Assembly (NCBI GenBank): GCA_900542475.1
Contig: UQNO01000022.1
Location: 1 to 35,228, forward strand
Reading direction: 5' to 3'
Origin: an uncultured Bacteroidota bacterium
GTDB lineage: Bacteria > Bacteroidota > Bacteroidia > Bacteroidales > F082
DNA: 35,228 nt
A program made the translations under genes and the position numbers. The first letter of the stretch is position 1. Each line of letters starts with the position of its first letter. This document shows positions 7,426 through 16,615 of the stretch, one piece after another. The notes beneath the pieces are model-generated. The model searched no databases, was not told the origin of the DNA, and was given only the letters and a program-made list of their open reading frames with translations.

Positions 7426-8898
7426 ATGAAAAGGATTGTGTTTTTGATATTAAGCTTTGGAATGATAAGTTTACAAGCGCAACAATGGGTGATCGCAGCC
7501 GCTGAAAGTGTAACGCTTATGGGCGGTTATGGTAACGAGGACGGTAATTTTATTGTCGGTGCTTGCAATTTTGAAGAAAATTTGGGTTACCGAGATGCCT
7601 ATGCCATGTATGTGAACGGAAATGGTGAATTTGTTGAAAGAAAGTTCATCTTTGACGGTTATAAATCACATTTGTGTAGCGCCATTTGTTTGGAAGATGG
7701 CAATGCGTTTGTGGCAGGTCTCAAAGGAGGGACGCTGACAAACCACCTGTATGATACATTGTGGATCTCAATAATGACTCCGGAACTGGAGATTGTCGAG
7801 GAACATAATTATCCGCTTGTCGAGCCATATATTACCTGGAATGTCGATATCTATTTGGAATTCAATAATTATGGCGACATTATTGTCCTTGCTGATGTCA
7901 GTAAACATAATTTTCCTATAACAAATCAAGGTGTGTATGCTGTGTTCGAATGTGATGTGCATGGAAATATTCTTAAGAGCCGGTACTTTGCGGAAGGACA
8001 CGGAGCTATGGGGGCTCTTCCCTCCAGTTTAATCAAGGTCCCCGGGAGCGATTATATGATGTTGTTAGGACGAGGTTTCAATGTATCCAATTCACATAGT
8101 ATCTGTTATATCGACAACGATTTGAACAAAGTGGATGTATATCCGCTGCCATGGTTGGAAGATAAATGGAACTATACGGATTGTTGGAAAGAAAACGGAC
8201 ATTTTCTCATGTCGTCATTTTCGCATCACTGGGGAGTGGTTGAGAATACGTATTATGCTGCCGTTTTTGAAGTTGATGACAAAGGTCGTTATGTGGATAC
8301 TCTGGTTTATGACAGAGCTGACACCTCTGATTATACAGCTCAATTCGGCAGCATGGCGTATGTTAACGATGATATTATTTATATCGCGACATATTGGGAA
8401 AACGGACCGAACGAGGATCCTTCCGATGCCGTTATATGTCTTATAGACAATAATTTAAATCTTAAAGGGACGAAAAAATTGAAAATCGAAAACTTGAAGA
8501 TTAGAATTAAACATTGTCAAAAGACATCTGATGGGGGGTGCTTGGTGTATGGACAATGTAAAAAAAGTCATGGTTCAAGGATGCTGTATGTTTGGAAGTT
8601 GTTGCCAGAAGATTTTGTCATTCCATGGACTTTGAATGAAAATCCAATGGCTTCGCCCACTCACGAGGCGTTCCCGAATCCGACAAGAGATTACTTGAAT
8701 ATAATGCTTGAAAGCGTTGATGGCCAGCGCTGTGTCGTGAGTGTTGTGGATCTGAATGGACGAAAATATTTTGAACAAAGATTCGAACATGTCCGCGGCT
8801 TGCTGACTCTCGATGTGTCGTCATTGGATAACGGCGTGTATTTTTATGAGATTTTTGACGGACAACGTACACAAAAAGGTAAATTTTCAAAGTATTAA
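7426..8898 (+). CDS. Secreted protein with T9SS type A sorting domain
   Basis: A 490-residue exported protein. The ATG at 7426 gives MKRIVFLILSFGMISLQAQ, a normal signal peptide; a TTG 12 bases upstream is less likely. The middle consists of repeated short beta-strand blocks (for example INNDL-type turns: CYIDNDLNKVD, CLIDNNLNLKG) that suggest a beta-propeller-like fold, but no specific family was recognised. The last 75 residues are a type A sorting domain: PNPTRDYLNI, VVDLNGRK, LDVSSLDNGVYFYEI, GKFSKY. It is therefore likely carried across the outer membrane by the type IX system and anchored to the surface. Second gene of the operon, 32 bp after the lipoprotein gene. Confidence 0.85.
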   Translation: MKRIVFLILSFGMISLQAQQWVIAAAESVTLMGGYGNEDGNFIVGACNFEENLGYRDAYAMYVNGNGEFVERKFIFDGYKSHLCSAICLEDGNAFVAGLKGGTLTNHLYDTLWISIMTPELEIVEEHNYPLVEPYITWNVDIYLEFNNYGDIIVLADVSKHNFPITNQGVYAVFECDVHGNILKSRYFAEGHGAMGALPSSLIKVPGSDYMMLLGRGFNVSNSHSICYIDNDLNKVDVYPLPWLEDKWNYTDCWKENGHFLMSSFSHHWGVVENTYYAAVFEVDDKGRYVDTLVYDRADTSDYTAQFGSMAYVNDDIIYIATYWENGPNEDPSDAVICLIDNNLNLKGTKKLKIENLKIRIKHCQKTSDGGCLVYGQCKKSHGSRMLYVWKLLPEDFVIPWTLNENPMASPTHEAFPNPTRDYLNIMLESVDGQRCVVSVVDLNGRKYFEQRFEHVRGLLTLDVSSLDNGVYFYEIFDGQRTQKGKFSKY

Positions 8899-8916
8899 CA
8901 CTAAATTAATTGATTT

Positions 8917-9900
8917 ATGAAACTGCGTATTTTATTTATTATGGTATTGTCGCTTATCGCAAATAATGTGATAATAGGACAGGAAAAAGGTGGCTGCGAT
9001 TTGTGCGGGCCATCTGGATCGACACAGAATCAAGCCAGGGGGAGCTATTCCGCCACTATAGGAATGAGTAATAGAACAATAGGAGCGAATTCGCTGGCTG
9101 TCGGATTGGCTAACAAAACAATAGGTGCGACATCGGTGGCGCTTGGAAAATTTGTGTGGGCTAACGCCACGAACGCAATAGTCATTGGCTCGGGGATAGA
9201 TAACAATGAATCCAAAGCCTTGATTAATGGCTATTCCGGAACATTGATGGTGGGCTTTAACAGTCGTCGTCCGACACTCTTTGTCGGGACATCTAACGGG
9301 GGCGTTACGACCGGCAAAATCGGCATCGGCAATATGACCAACCCTTTGGCGAAACTTCACATGTTGTCGGATTCAAATGAAGATGCGGGGATTATTCTCG
9401 AGACCTCAAACAAAACCTCTAAAAGCGCATTCTTGCAGATGTATGACGATAAACATAAAATAACAGTGTCGAAAGAAGGCATGAGAATAACAGCAACAAA
9501 CAATGCCCTGGCATTAGATGCGAATAATATAAAAATGACAGGTAAAGTTGGAATCAATATAGACAATAATTATTCGGGTGACTATGATTATACACTCGCG
9601 GTCAATGGCGGAATCCTTACAACCGAAGTGTATGTGAAAGAAGTCACTGAATGGCATGATTACGTGTTTTCAAATGCTTATCAATTGATGCCTTTGAGCG
9701 AATTGAATGAGTTTGTACACACAAATGGACATCTGCCGGACTTGCCATCTGAAAAAGAAATTGTCGGTAATGGTTATAATATGGTCGAGATGGATGGACT
9801 GTTGTTGAAAAAAATAGAGGAACTTACGCTATATACTATCGAACTTCAGCGGCAACTGCATACTCAAAAAATCATTATTGAAGAATTGCAGAGTAAATAA
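8917..9900 (+). CDS. YadA-head-like beta-roll protein with coiled-coil end
   Basis: A 327-residue exported protein with a signal peptide (hydrophobic to about residue 21). Residues about 40-95 hold tandem 14-residue units (SATIGMSNRTIGAN, SLAVGLANKTIGAT, SVALGKFVWANATN, AIVIGSG) of the left-handed beta-roll seen in YadA-type adhesin heads. The C-terminal part (YTLAVNGGILTTEVYVKE, then ELNEFVHTNGHLPDLPSEKE, then a KKIEELTLYTIELQRQL helix) matches a tail-fibre-like module common in secreted Bacteroidota proteins. No T9SS sorting domain and no YadA membrane anchor are present, so how it reaches or stays on the surface is unclear. The helix predicts oligomerisation, perhaps trimers. Confidence 0.75.
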   Translation: MKLRILFIMVLSLIANNVIIGQEKGGCDLCGPSGSTQNQARGSYSATIGMSNRTIGANSLAVGLANKTIGATSVALGKFVWANATNAIVIGSGIDNNESKALINGYSGTLMVGFNSRRPTLFVGTSNGGVTTGKIGIGNMTNPLAKLHMLSDSNEDAGIILETSNKTSKSAFLQMYDDKHKITVSKEGMRITATNNALALDANNIKMTGKVGINIDNNYSGDYDYTLAVNGGILTTEVYVKEVTEWHDYVFSNAYQLMPLSELNEFVHTNGHLPDLPSEKEIVGNGYNMVEMDGLLLKKIEELTLYTIELQRQLHTQKIIIEELQSK

Positions 9901-9920
9901 CTTTTTGAAAATATTATATT

Positions 9921-10346
9921 ATGAAAAAGAAATATTATTTAATATTTCTCGCACTGATATTGTCGTTGGTTTTCCCAAATACGACACAAGCTCAAAGTTG
10001 TCTTGTGATGGACTATGATGCGGATGGGAATAGGATTAGCAGGCAACTGATGACAAATTGTGTGGAGAAGCGAGAAATTGTTGAAGAACAGGAAATAGAG
10101 ATGAATGAAGAAGTGAAAGTGTATCCTAATCCAAATAATGGAGTGTTTAAAGTCATCATGCAAGGTTATGAAAAACAAGAGAATGCATACTATGAATTAT
10201 ATGATATCAATGGTGTGTTGGTGCAAACAAACAAATTGTATGCTGATGAAACCGAAATTGATGTTGGAACTGCGGTCGCGGGCATTTATCTATTAAAGAT
10301 AAAAAACTGCGATAATGTGATTTCTAAAATAATTTTGATACAATAA
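9921..10346 (+). CDS. Small T9SS cargo with an RHS-like YD motif
   Basis: A 141-residue protein with a signal peptide (MKKKYYLIFLALILSLVF, cleavage near TQAQ), a short segment MDYDADGNRISR resembling one RHS/YD repeat unit, a Glu-rich linker (about residues 50-65), and a complete type A sorting domain (YPNPNNGVFKV, YELYDINGVLV, AVAGIYLLKI). Almost the whole mature protein is sorting domain. It ends 12 bp before the giant RHS gene. As that RHS protein lacks its own sorting domain, this small protein may be its secretion or anchoring partner; that is inference from context. Confidence 0.8.
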   Translation: MKKKYYLIFLALILSLVFPNTTQAQSCLVMDYDADGNRISRQLMTNCVEKREIVEEQEIEMNEEVKVYPNPNNGVFKVIMQGYEKQENAYYELYDINGVLVQTNKLYADETEIDVGTAVAGIYLLKIKNCDNVISKIILIQ

Positions 10347-10358
10347 AACCATAAGTTT

Positions 10359-13300
10359 ATGAAAACTTTAATACTATTAATAATGTTATTGTTGGGTGTC
10401 GGTGCACACGCACAGAAATACCAGCAAGCGGAAATAGAGCTCGATTCCGAGATTCCCAAAGAAAAAAGTCTCATTTATGAAGCCTCTATTTCAATTAAAA
10501 TGCTGAAAGGTTTTCATTGCAAGCCTGCTGGAAATAATTCAGTGATGTTGACCATTGACAGATACGGAGTGTTCCCTCCTGAAGAAGGTTTGATTGGGGG
10601 CGTGACGGCAGGGAGTCAAGGGGGTGTTGTCGGCGCCTTGCCAGGAGAATTGAATGTTGGTAATATGGGTGCTGCCGTGTATTCAATACCAATAATCCTG
10701 CCGCAAGGAATTGGAAATATGACACCGGAAATTTCCGTGACGTATAATAATCAGGCAGGGAACGGTATTCTTGGATGGGCCTGGGATTTGTCAGGGTTGT
10801 CGTCGATAGATAGAGTGGGACAAACTCTATATCATGATGATAATCATACAGCCGTGAATTTCGTTGATGACAGATTTATGATGAATGGCCATAGACTGAT
10901 GTCGTGCCCTGACAATCAGTCTGGCAACACCGTCATATATAAAACCGAAGTCGATGAAATGAGCAAAATAATGGCATATTATGATGATTACGTCGGACCG
11001 GCGCGATTTGTCGTGCGAAAAAAGGACGGGACGATTTGGGAATATGGCTGTACCGATGATTCAAGAGTCGAAGCGCAAAATCAAAATAATGTGGCTCTGA
11101 AATGGCTGGTTAATAAAATCATCGACCCTGATGGGAATTATATCGCATTCAATTATATTGAAAATCAAAATACCGGCGAGTCGTACATCAATAGAATTGA
11201 TTATACATTGAATGATAATGCAGGAATATCGGCGATGTATCAGGTGGCTTTTTCCTATGATGACAGAGAAGATTGTGAAACGGGATATGTTTGTGGAAGT
11301 CTTGTGCAAAAAAAGAAATTATTAAAAAATGTGACAGTCCGCAATATGAATGCCGGCACTGTCTTGTATGATTATACTTTTGATTATTTCGCACCAGGCA
11401 CCTATTCGTCAGACATGAAATTCTTTTATCATAGACTGAAAAGTATTGGGCTGAAAGCAGGGGACATGAAAATAAACCCCACAATTATCAATTGGAATAA
11501 AACATCTCATTATAATGATAAGTTCCTGTCTTACTCGTTGAATAAGAATATGTTTAACAAAGTTCCTTTTGTGGGAGACTTCAATGGCGATGGCTTTTCA
11601 GATGTGATACTTGTGCCTTATAAATTGAGCAATGTGTATCCTTCAGATGTCCAAGCGACAGTGGTTATCAACAATGGAGACGGAACCTTCAATGATGAAG
11701 CGTATTACACTTTTAATTTCGACAAAACACTTGAATGGGTCTATGTCGCTGATTTTGACGGTGATGGATTAGATGATATCATACCTTGTTTTGCAAACAA
11801 AGAAGAAAACAGTGGCTGGAAATCGAAGTTTTGTGTTTATTTGAATAAAGGAAATTCTTTTTCTTATTTGGGAGAATACAGCTCTAATAGATATTTCACG
11901 TTATATCCGGGTAATTTTTTCGGAAACAGAAAGATAGGCTTTTTTATAAATTTTAATAATTCGAATTATTCAAGCACTCTATTCCCAGGAGTGGCTTATC
12001 ATGGTGACAATAATACCATAACAATACAATCTCTTTATGATGTTACAATGATATATGACCCAGACTATGTCCTTGTTGAAGATTTCGACGGTGATGGCAG
12101 TTCGGAGATTATGTATTTGATGGAGGATTTTTCGGTGGTTGCCAGGTTGAATCTTGAAAACGGCAATTTCAGCATCTCGCGGCTGTATAAGGATTACAAC
12201 TTCGATAGTGGCGATTTCCTTTTCCCGGGCGACTTCAATGGTGATGGATATACTGATCTGTTGAAATATGATGAAAAATCATATTGGAGTATTGCGACAT
12301 TCGATGGCAGCAGATTCAAAACACCAGTGTCATGTATCAACAACAATCTTTTAAGAGGCTTGACATTGGCTCCGCAAGACCGTTATATGTGCTCGTTGCA
12401 GAATTTGTCAATGCCCTCGGAAACTATAAGAACCGCTGATTTTGATGGAGATGGGAAAGCTGATGTCGGAGTGTTTAAGAATACAGGTGGCAATTATTAT
12501 TTGGAAATAGGTTTTAAACCGTACGAAAAAGCTAATAATAATTATGATTTCAGTGATATTAAAAGGTTTTATCTTAATATTAATTATTCGCATCAATATA
12601 TTCATCTGGGAAATTTCCTGGGACGTGAAAATGTGAGTGTCCTTAGCAATGTCAAGAGAAATCCGGGAACTTATGAAATACCTAAAATAGTTTCATTAAA
12701 CCCTCATTCATCGAAATTCTCTGTTGAGCGTATAACCGATGGAATGGGTAATGCGCGAGGTTTTAAATATGAATATCTGATGCCGAGAGAAGGCTTTTAT
12801 GACTATGAATATCAATGGCTTGATTCAAAAGCCAGAACAATAGCGCTGCCAATTGCCGCCTTGTGTTCGGACACGGTTTATACAACAAATTCAAGTACAA
12901 CGATAACAAAATATTCATATAAAAACATGTTGTATCATACCGAAGGCCATGGGTTGCTTGGCTTTATGCGGACGGAGTCTAAAGTATTGGTTAATAATGC
13001 TTTGTCGCAGTCGCACGTCTATTTGTCTGATATTGAGTCATTGGCAGAAAACTATATGATGTTGCCGAAATCACATGTTAAATATAATTGTTATAATCAT
13101 ATTGTATTAAAAGAAATTAATAATTATAAAAGATATGTGAATGTCAATAATAATAAAATTATCATGCCTTTGCTGACCAAGAAGCAAACTTTTGATTATG
13201 ATTTGGATGCGCCTGGCTCAATTCTTAAATCAAATATTAAAAACATTGATTATACGAGTGATGTATCGGTATATTCGTATTCTGATATCGTTAATGTTGG

Positions 13301-16300
13301 CAAAGTAATAGAAGGTGTCGATGATAATTATATGGGAGATGATGCCATGGCATGCTCTTTTTGGAGTGAGACTGATTATGTTTATGATAATAATCTGCCA
13401 AAATGGGTGGTGGAACGTGTGAAATGTTTGAAAAATTCAAAGCATTATGGTGATAATGAAAGCGTTGGCACCTGTGAGGTTTTTTATTATTGGAGTAGCA
13501 ATCCATATCAAATTTCAAGGAAAATATCTTTGCCTAATTATAATATGAATTACTCGGATCCGTTAAAAATTGTCGCGGATTATTCGTATGATGCGGTCGG
13601 GCATGTGGTTGAACAGTCGATGTCGTCTCCATTGGCGAAGAATCAGAGGGTGAGGTCCGTAAATTATGGGCGTGAGTATAATTATCGCTTCCCGACCTCG
13701 ACTGTCAATGAAAATGGCTGGGAAGTCAATATGGCTTATGACGATGATTACGGTAACATGCTTTCGATGCAGGATTATAATCAGTTTACAACGGAAAATG
13801 TTTCTGACCCGTTTGAAATAACCGTGGAAAAAACAATGCCGGACGGGACAAAATATGTTGAAGCCAAACGTTGGGCCAAAGGTAACAAACATTCTCCGAA
13901 AGATGCCGTGTATTATAATTGGACGAAAACGACAGGAAATGCGGAAAACTTGGTTTTTTTCGGTAAAACGGGCAAGAAACTTCGAGAGGTGTCTTTCGGC
14001 TTGTATGGTGAAGCCATATATGTCGATATGGTATATGACGATTATGATAATATGTCTTCAAAATCAATGCCTTATATGGCTGGCGACGACCCCAGGTTTT
14101 ATTATTACGTCTATGATAAAAACAACAGACTGGTTGAGGAGGTTTATCCCAACGGACTGGTGAAAAATTATAGCTATAATAAACTTCAAAGGACGATTAA
14201 TACAGTATCGCCAGACGGTGTTTCCCGTAATGTCGTGGAGTCTGAAAACCCAATGGGATGGCGCACCATGACGGTCGATGTCGGAGGCAATATCATTAAA
14301 AATGAATATTATAGCGACGGGAAATTGAAAAGTTCGATGATTGGTGATGATGTGCAAACCAAAGTGGAATACGAATATGATGGATGGCGCAACTTGTTGA
14401 GAATGAAAGACCCTGCGTCGGGAGAGTGTCATTATAGATATAATGCTTTCGGTGAGTTGATGGAGCAAACGAATGCTAACAACTGTGTCACAACATATAA
14501 CTATGATAATATGGGTAATAAACTCGAACGTGTTGAATATGACGCGCAAGGACGGAATCCTGTAGTTACCTATTGGATATATTCTCAAAGTAAAGGTGAA
14601 ATTGGTATGTTGTCAAAAACAATCTACGGTGATTCTCATGTCGTTACGTATAATTATGATGGTTTGTTAAGGCTTGTCGCGGTAGATGAGGTTGTCAAAG
14701 GTAAAAACTATACCACATCATTTGTATATGATAACGCAAATAGGGAAAATATGGTTGTTTATCCAAGCGGTATCGCAATTCATAAGCAATACTCGAATTC
14801 TGGTTATAACAAAGCAATTATCAGGCAAGACGACAAACGTGTATTATGGGAGGCAGAATCAATAGATGCCGTTGGTAATATCGTTGACTGTCAATATGGT
14901 AATGGTACAAAAACTACAAGAAGATATGATGCTGAAACTAATCTTTTGCGAGGAATATATTCAAGTGCCGACAAAAAAACATATCAAAACTTGTTGTATT
15001 CATACGATGGGTTCGGTAATCTTGTCAATAGAACTAATTTATATGGCAACAGATTGGACGAAAGCTTTAGTTACGATAAATTCAATCGTCTTGTGAGTGT
15101 AAAGTTAAATGACAAGCTAACAGGCTGGATGGAATATGATGAATACGGTAATATATTGTCAAAATATATTGATTATCAAACAGTTTTCTACGATGCACAG
15201 TATTTAGGTGATTGTCCGTATGCGGTAAGTAAGGTTAAGACAGATTTAGATGAAGAAATTGGTTTTGACCAAAATATTGAATATACGGTTTTTGACAAGG
15301 CGCATCATGTCGTTAGCGGACTAAAATCATTAGTAATAGATTATGGCTGTGATTATGATAGGAAACGCTCGGTTGAGATTGTTGGCGGGAAGATTAAAGA
15401 AAAAGTGTTTGTTTCTGATTGTGAATTTGTTAATGACCAGGGAAAGGATATCGTTTATACATACTTAAAGTGTCCAACGGGAGTTTTTGCTGTTTGTCGT
15501 ATCGACAATTATGGAAATGAGAAAATATTGTATGTGCACAAAGACCATCTCGGCTCGTGGTGCTTGATTACCGATGAAGACGGCAAAATTATTCAGAAAA
15601 CCAGTTATGATGCCTGGGGTAATCCGCGGGACTATGACACATGGTCGGGAAAATACAAAGGAGAATTGTTGTGCGATAGGGGTTTTACCGGACATGAGCA
15701 TTCGTTGGCATTGGGTATCGTGAATATGAATGGCCGAGTATATGATCCATTGCTGTCCATGATGATGAGCCCGGATAAATATATTCAGAATCCGGATTTT
15801 TCACAAAACTATAACCGCTACATATACTGTTATAATAATCCTTTATCATATTCAGACCCGTCGGGTGAATGGATTGAGTGGTTGTTGTACGGAATTTTCA
15901 ACGGAGCAGTGAATCTCATTAGTAATTTGCAGTATATTGACAACTTCCAGGAAGGAGTGCTGGCATTCAGTGCAGGATTTGTCAGTGGTTGTTTGAGCCA
16001 AGGCTTGTCAACTTGCTCATGGGCTGTGCAAGTTGTTGGAAAAGTGGGTGGAACAACATTACAGAAAGGTGTTGGCAGCTTTGTTCAACAAAATACAGGG
16101 AAAGGACTTGATTGGAGTTTGCTTGAAAATAAAGATTTTAAGTCGGACATGATGTATGTGGTGGGCTCGAGCTTGGCAAAATCCGTGCTTACAGCATATA
16201 TAGTCCAGCCAAACGGTGATGACGAAGGGAAAACAATTTCAAATATGATTTGCCGCGAGAAATATAATCAAAAAATGCTTGAGACTGCTTCGAAAAAAAT

Positions 16301-16565
16301 TGTCGGAAATCTGTTCTCTGGTAGAAAAGTTTTTGATGGATTCGAAATTACCAAGAACAATTGGAAAGATGCGGTGCCGTACTTGGAATGTGCTTTTGAT
16401 ATTATCGCTGATAATGTTGAATTCACGGGACATTCAGAGACCCTCGGTAAAATCAACGACAGGCTGTTGAATTTTGATTTTAAAGGATTTATGAGCAAAT
16501 TTGGCAATGATATGAATTATTGTTATAGCCAATTTCGCTCTTTATTTGTGAAAAATGGTGGATAA
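10359..16565 (+). CDS. Giant SpvB/FG-GAP/RHS-repeat secreted protein
   Basis: A 2068-residue exported protein (signal peptide MKTLILLIMLLLGVGAHAQ). Domain order: SpvB-like TcdB N-terminal domain from about residue 100 (YSIPIILPQGIGNMTPEISV, GILGWAWDLSGLSSIDR); five Ca-binding FG-GAP/VCBS motifs of the D-F-[ND]-G-D-G type near residues 405, 465, 574, 624 and 693; a long beta region; YD/RHS repeats from about 1070 to 1690; and the RHS core (HKDHLGSWCLITDEDG near 1727, YDAWGNP, GFTGHEHSLALGIVNMNGRVYDP, RYIYCYNNPLSYSDPSGE to 1837). This architecture forms a hollow cocoon in TcB/TcC and RHS proteins. The last 231 residues are a variable tip with Gly-rich hydrophobic stretches and no recognised toxin motif. 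No T9SS sorting domain and no immunity gene follow; the next gene is argS. Confidence 0.9.
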   Translation: MKTLILLIMLLLGVGAHAQKYQQAEIELDSEIPKEKSLIYEASISIKMLKGFHCKPAGNNSVMLTIDRYGVFPPEEGLIGGVTAGSQGGVVGALPGELNVGNMGAAVYSIPIILPQGIGNMTPEISVTYNNQAGNGILGWAWDLSGLSSIDRVGQTLYHDDNHTAVNFVDDRFMMNGHRLMSCPDNQSGNTVIYKTEVDEMSKIMAYYDDYVGPARFVVRKKDGTIWEYGCTDDSRVEAQNQNNVALKWLVNKIIDPDGNYIAFNYIENQNTGESYINRIDYTLNDNAGISAMYQVAFSYDDREDCETGYVCGSLVQKKKLLKNVTVRNMNAGTVLYDYTFDYFAPGTYSSDMKFFYHRLKSIGLKAGDMKINPTIINWNKTSHYNDKFLSYSLNKNMFNKVPFVGDFNGDGFSDVILVPYKLSNVYPSDVQATVVINNGDGTFNDEAYYTFNFDKTLEWVYVADFDGDGLDDIIPCFANKEENSGWKSKFCVYLNKGNSFSYLGEYSSNRYFTLYPGNFFGNRKIGFFINFNNSNYSSTLFPGVAYHGDNNTITIQSLYDVTMIYDPDYVLVEDFDGDGSSEIMYLMEDFSVVARLNLENGNFSISRLYKDYNFDSGDFLFPGDFNGDGYTDLLKYDEKSYWSIATFDGSRFKTPVSCINNNLLRGLTLAPQDRYMCSLQNLSMPSETIRTADFDGDGKADVGVFKNTGGNYYLEIGFKPYEKANNNYDFSDIKRFYLNINYSHQYIHLGNFLGRENVSVLSNVKRNPGTYEIPKIVSLNPHSSKFSVERITDGMGNARGFKYEYLMPREGFYDYEYQWLDSKARTIALPIAALCSDTVYTTNSSTTITKYSYKNMLYHTEGHGLLGFMRTESKVLVNNALSQSHVYLSDIESLAENYMMLPKSHVKYNCYNHIVLKEINNYKRYVNVNNNKIIMPLLTKKQTFDYDLDAPGSILKSNIKNIDYTSDVSVYSYSDIVNVGKVIEGVDDNYMGDDAMACSFWSETDYVYDNNLPKWVVERVKCLKNSKHYGDNESVGTCEVFYYWSSNPYQISRKISLPNYNMNYSDPLKIVADYSYDAVGHVVEQSMSSPLAKNQRVRSVNYGREYNYRFPTSTVNENGWEVNMAYDDDYGNMLSMQDYNQFTTENVSDPFEITVEKTMPDGTKYVEAKRWAKGNKHSPKDAVYYNWTKTTGNAENLVFFGKTGKKLREVSFGLYGEAIYVDMVYDDYDNMSSKSMPYMAGDDPRFYYYVYDKNNRLVEEVYPNGLVKNYSYNKLQRTINTVSPDGVSRNVVESENPMGWRTMTVDVGGNIIKNEYYSDGKLKSSMIGDDVQTKVEYEYDGWRNLLRMKDPASGECHYRYNAFGELMEQTNANNCVTTYNYDNMGNKLERVEYDAQGRNPVVTYWIYSQSKGEIGMLSKTIYGDSHVVTYNYDGLLRLVAVDEVVKGKNYTTSFVYDNANRENMVVYPSGIAIHKQYSNSGYNKAIIRQDDKRVLWEAESIDAVGNIVDCQYGNGTKTTRRYDAETNLLRGIYSSADKKTYQNLLYSYDGFGNLVNRTNLYGNRLDESFSYDKFNRLVSVKLNDKLTGWMEYDEYGNILSKYIDYQTVFYDAQYLGDCPYAVSKVKTDLDEEIGFDQNIEYTVFDKAHHVVSGLKSLVIDYGCDYDRKRSVEIVGGKIKEKVFVSDCEFVNDQGKDIVYTYLKCPTGVFAVCRIDNYGNEKILYVHKDHLGSWCLITDEDGKIIQKTSYDAWGNPRDYDTWSGKYKGELLCDRGFTGHEHSLALGIVNMNGRVYDPLLSMMMSPDKYIQNPDFSQNYNRYIYCYNNPLSYSDPSGEWIEWLLYGIFNGAVNLISNLQYIDNFQEGVLAFSAGFVSGCLSQGLSTCSWAVQVVGKVGGTTLQKGVGSFVQQNTGKGLDWSLLENKDFKSDMMYVVGSSLAKSVLTAYIVQPNGDDEGKTISNMICREKYNQKMLETASKKIVGNLFSGRKVFDGFEITKNNWKDAVPYLECAFDIIADNVEFTGHSETLGKINDRLLNFDFKGFMSKFGNDMNYCYSQFRSLFVKNGG
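15871..16562 (+). other. C-terminal tip of the RHS protein, unknown domain
   Basis: The 231 residues after DPSGE are where RHS proteins swap toxin domains. The first ~75 residues (GIFNGAVNLISN, GFVSGCLSQGLST, GKVGGTTLQKGVG) look like the Gly/Ala-rich linker common at such junctions. The remaining ~150 residues are mixed alpha-helical with three Cys and no nuclease, deaminase, ADP-ribosyltransferase or peptidase motif I could identify. The usual DPxGL cleavage junction reads DPSGEW, so self-cleavage may not occur. Confidence 0.5.
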
Positions 16566-16580
16566 TTAGTGTTTTTTTAC

Positions 16581-16588
16581 TATTTTTG
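16581..16588 (+). promoter_or_regulatory. Predicted -7 element for argS
   Basis: TATTTTTG fits TAnnTTTG and would give a leader of about 23 bases before the argS ATG. No good TTG is seen at the proper distance upstream, so the promoter is only moderately supported. Confidence 0.45.
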
Positions 16589-16615
16589 CGCTCAAATATT
16601 ATTACTGTTTGTGCT

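Noticed and set aside
10359..16565. Type IX sorting domain at the end of the RHS protein
   Set aside because: The last 80 residues have no PNP, no DLNG-like turn and no GVY motif; they are helical.
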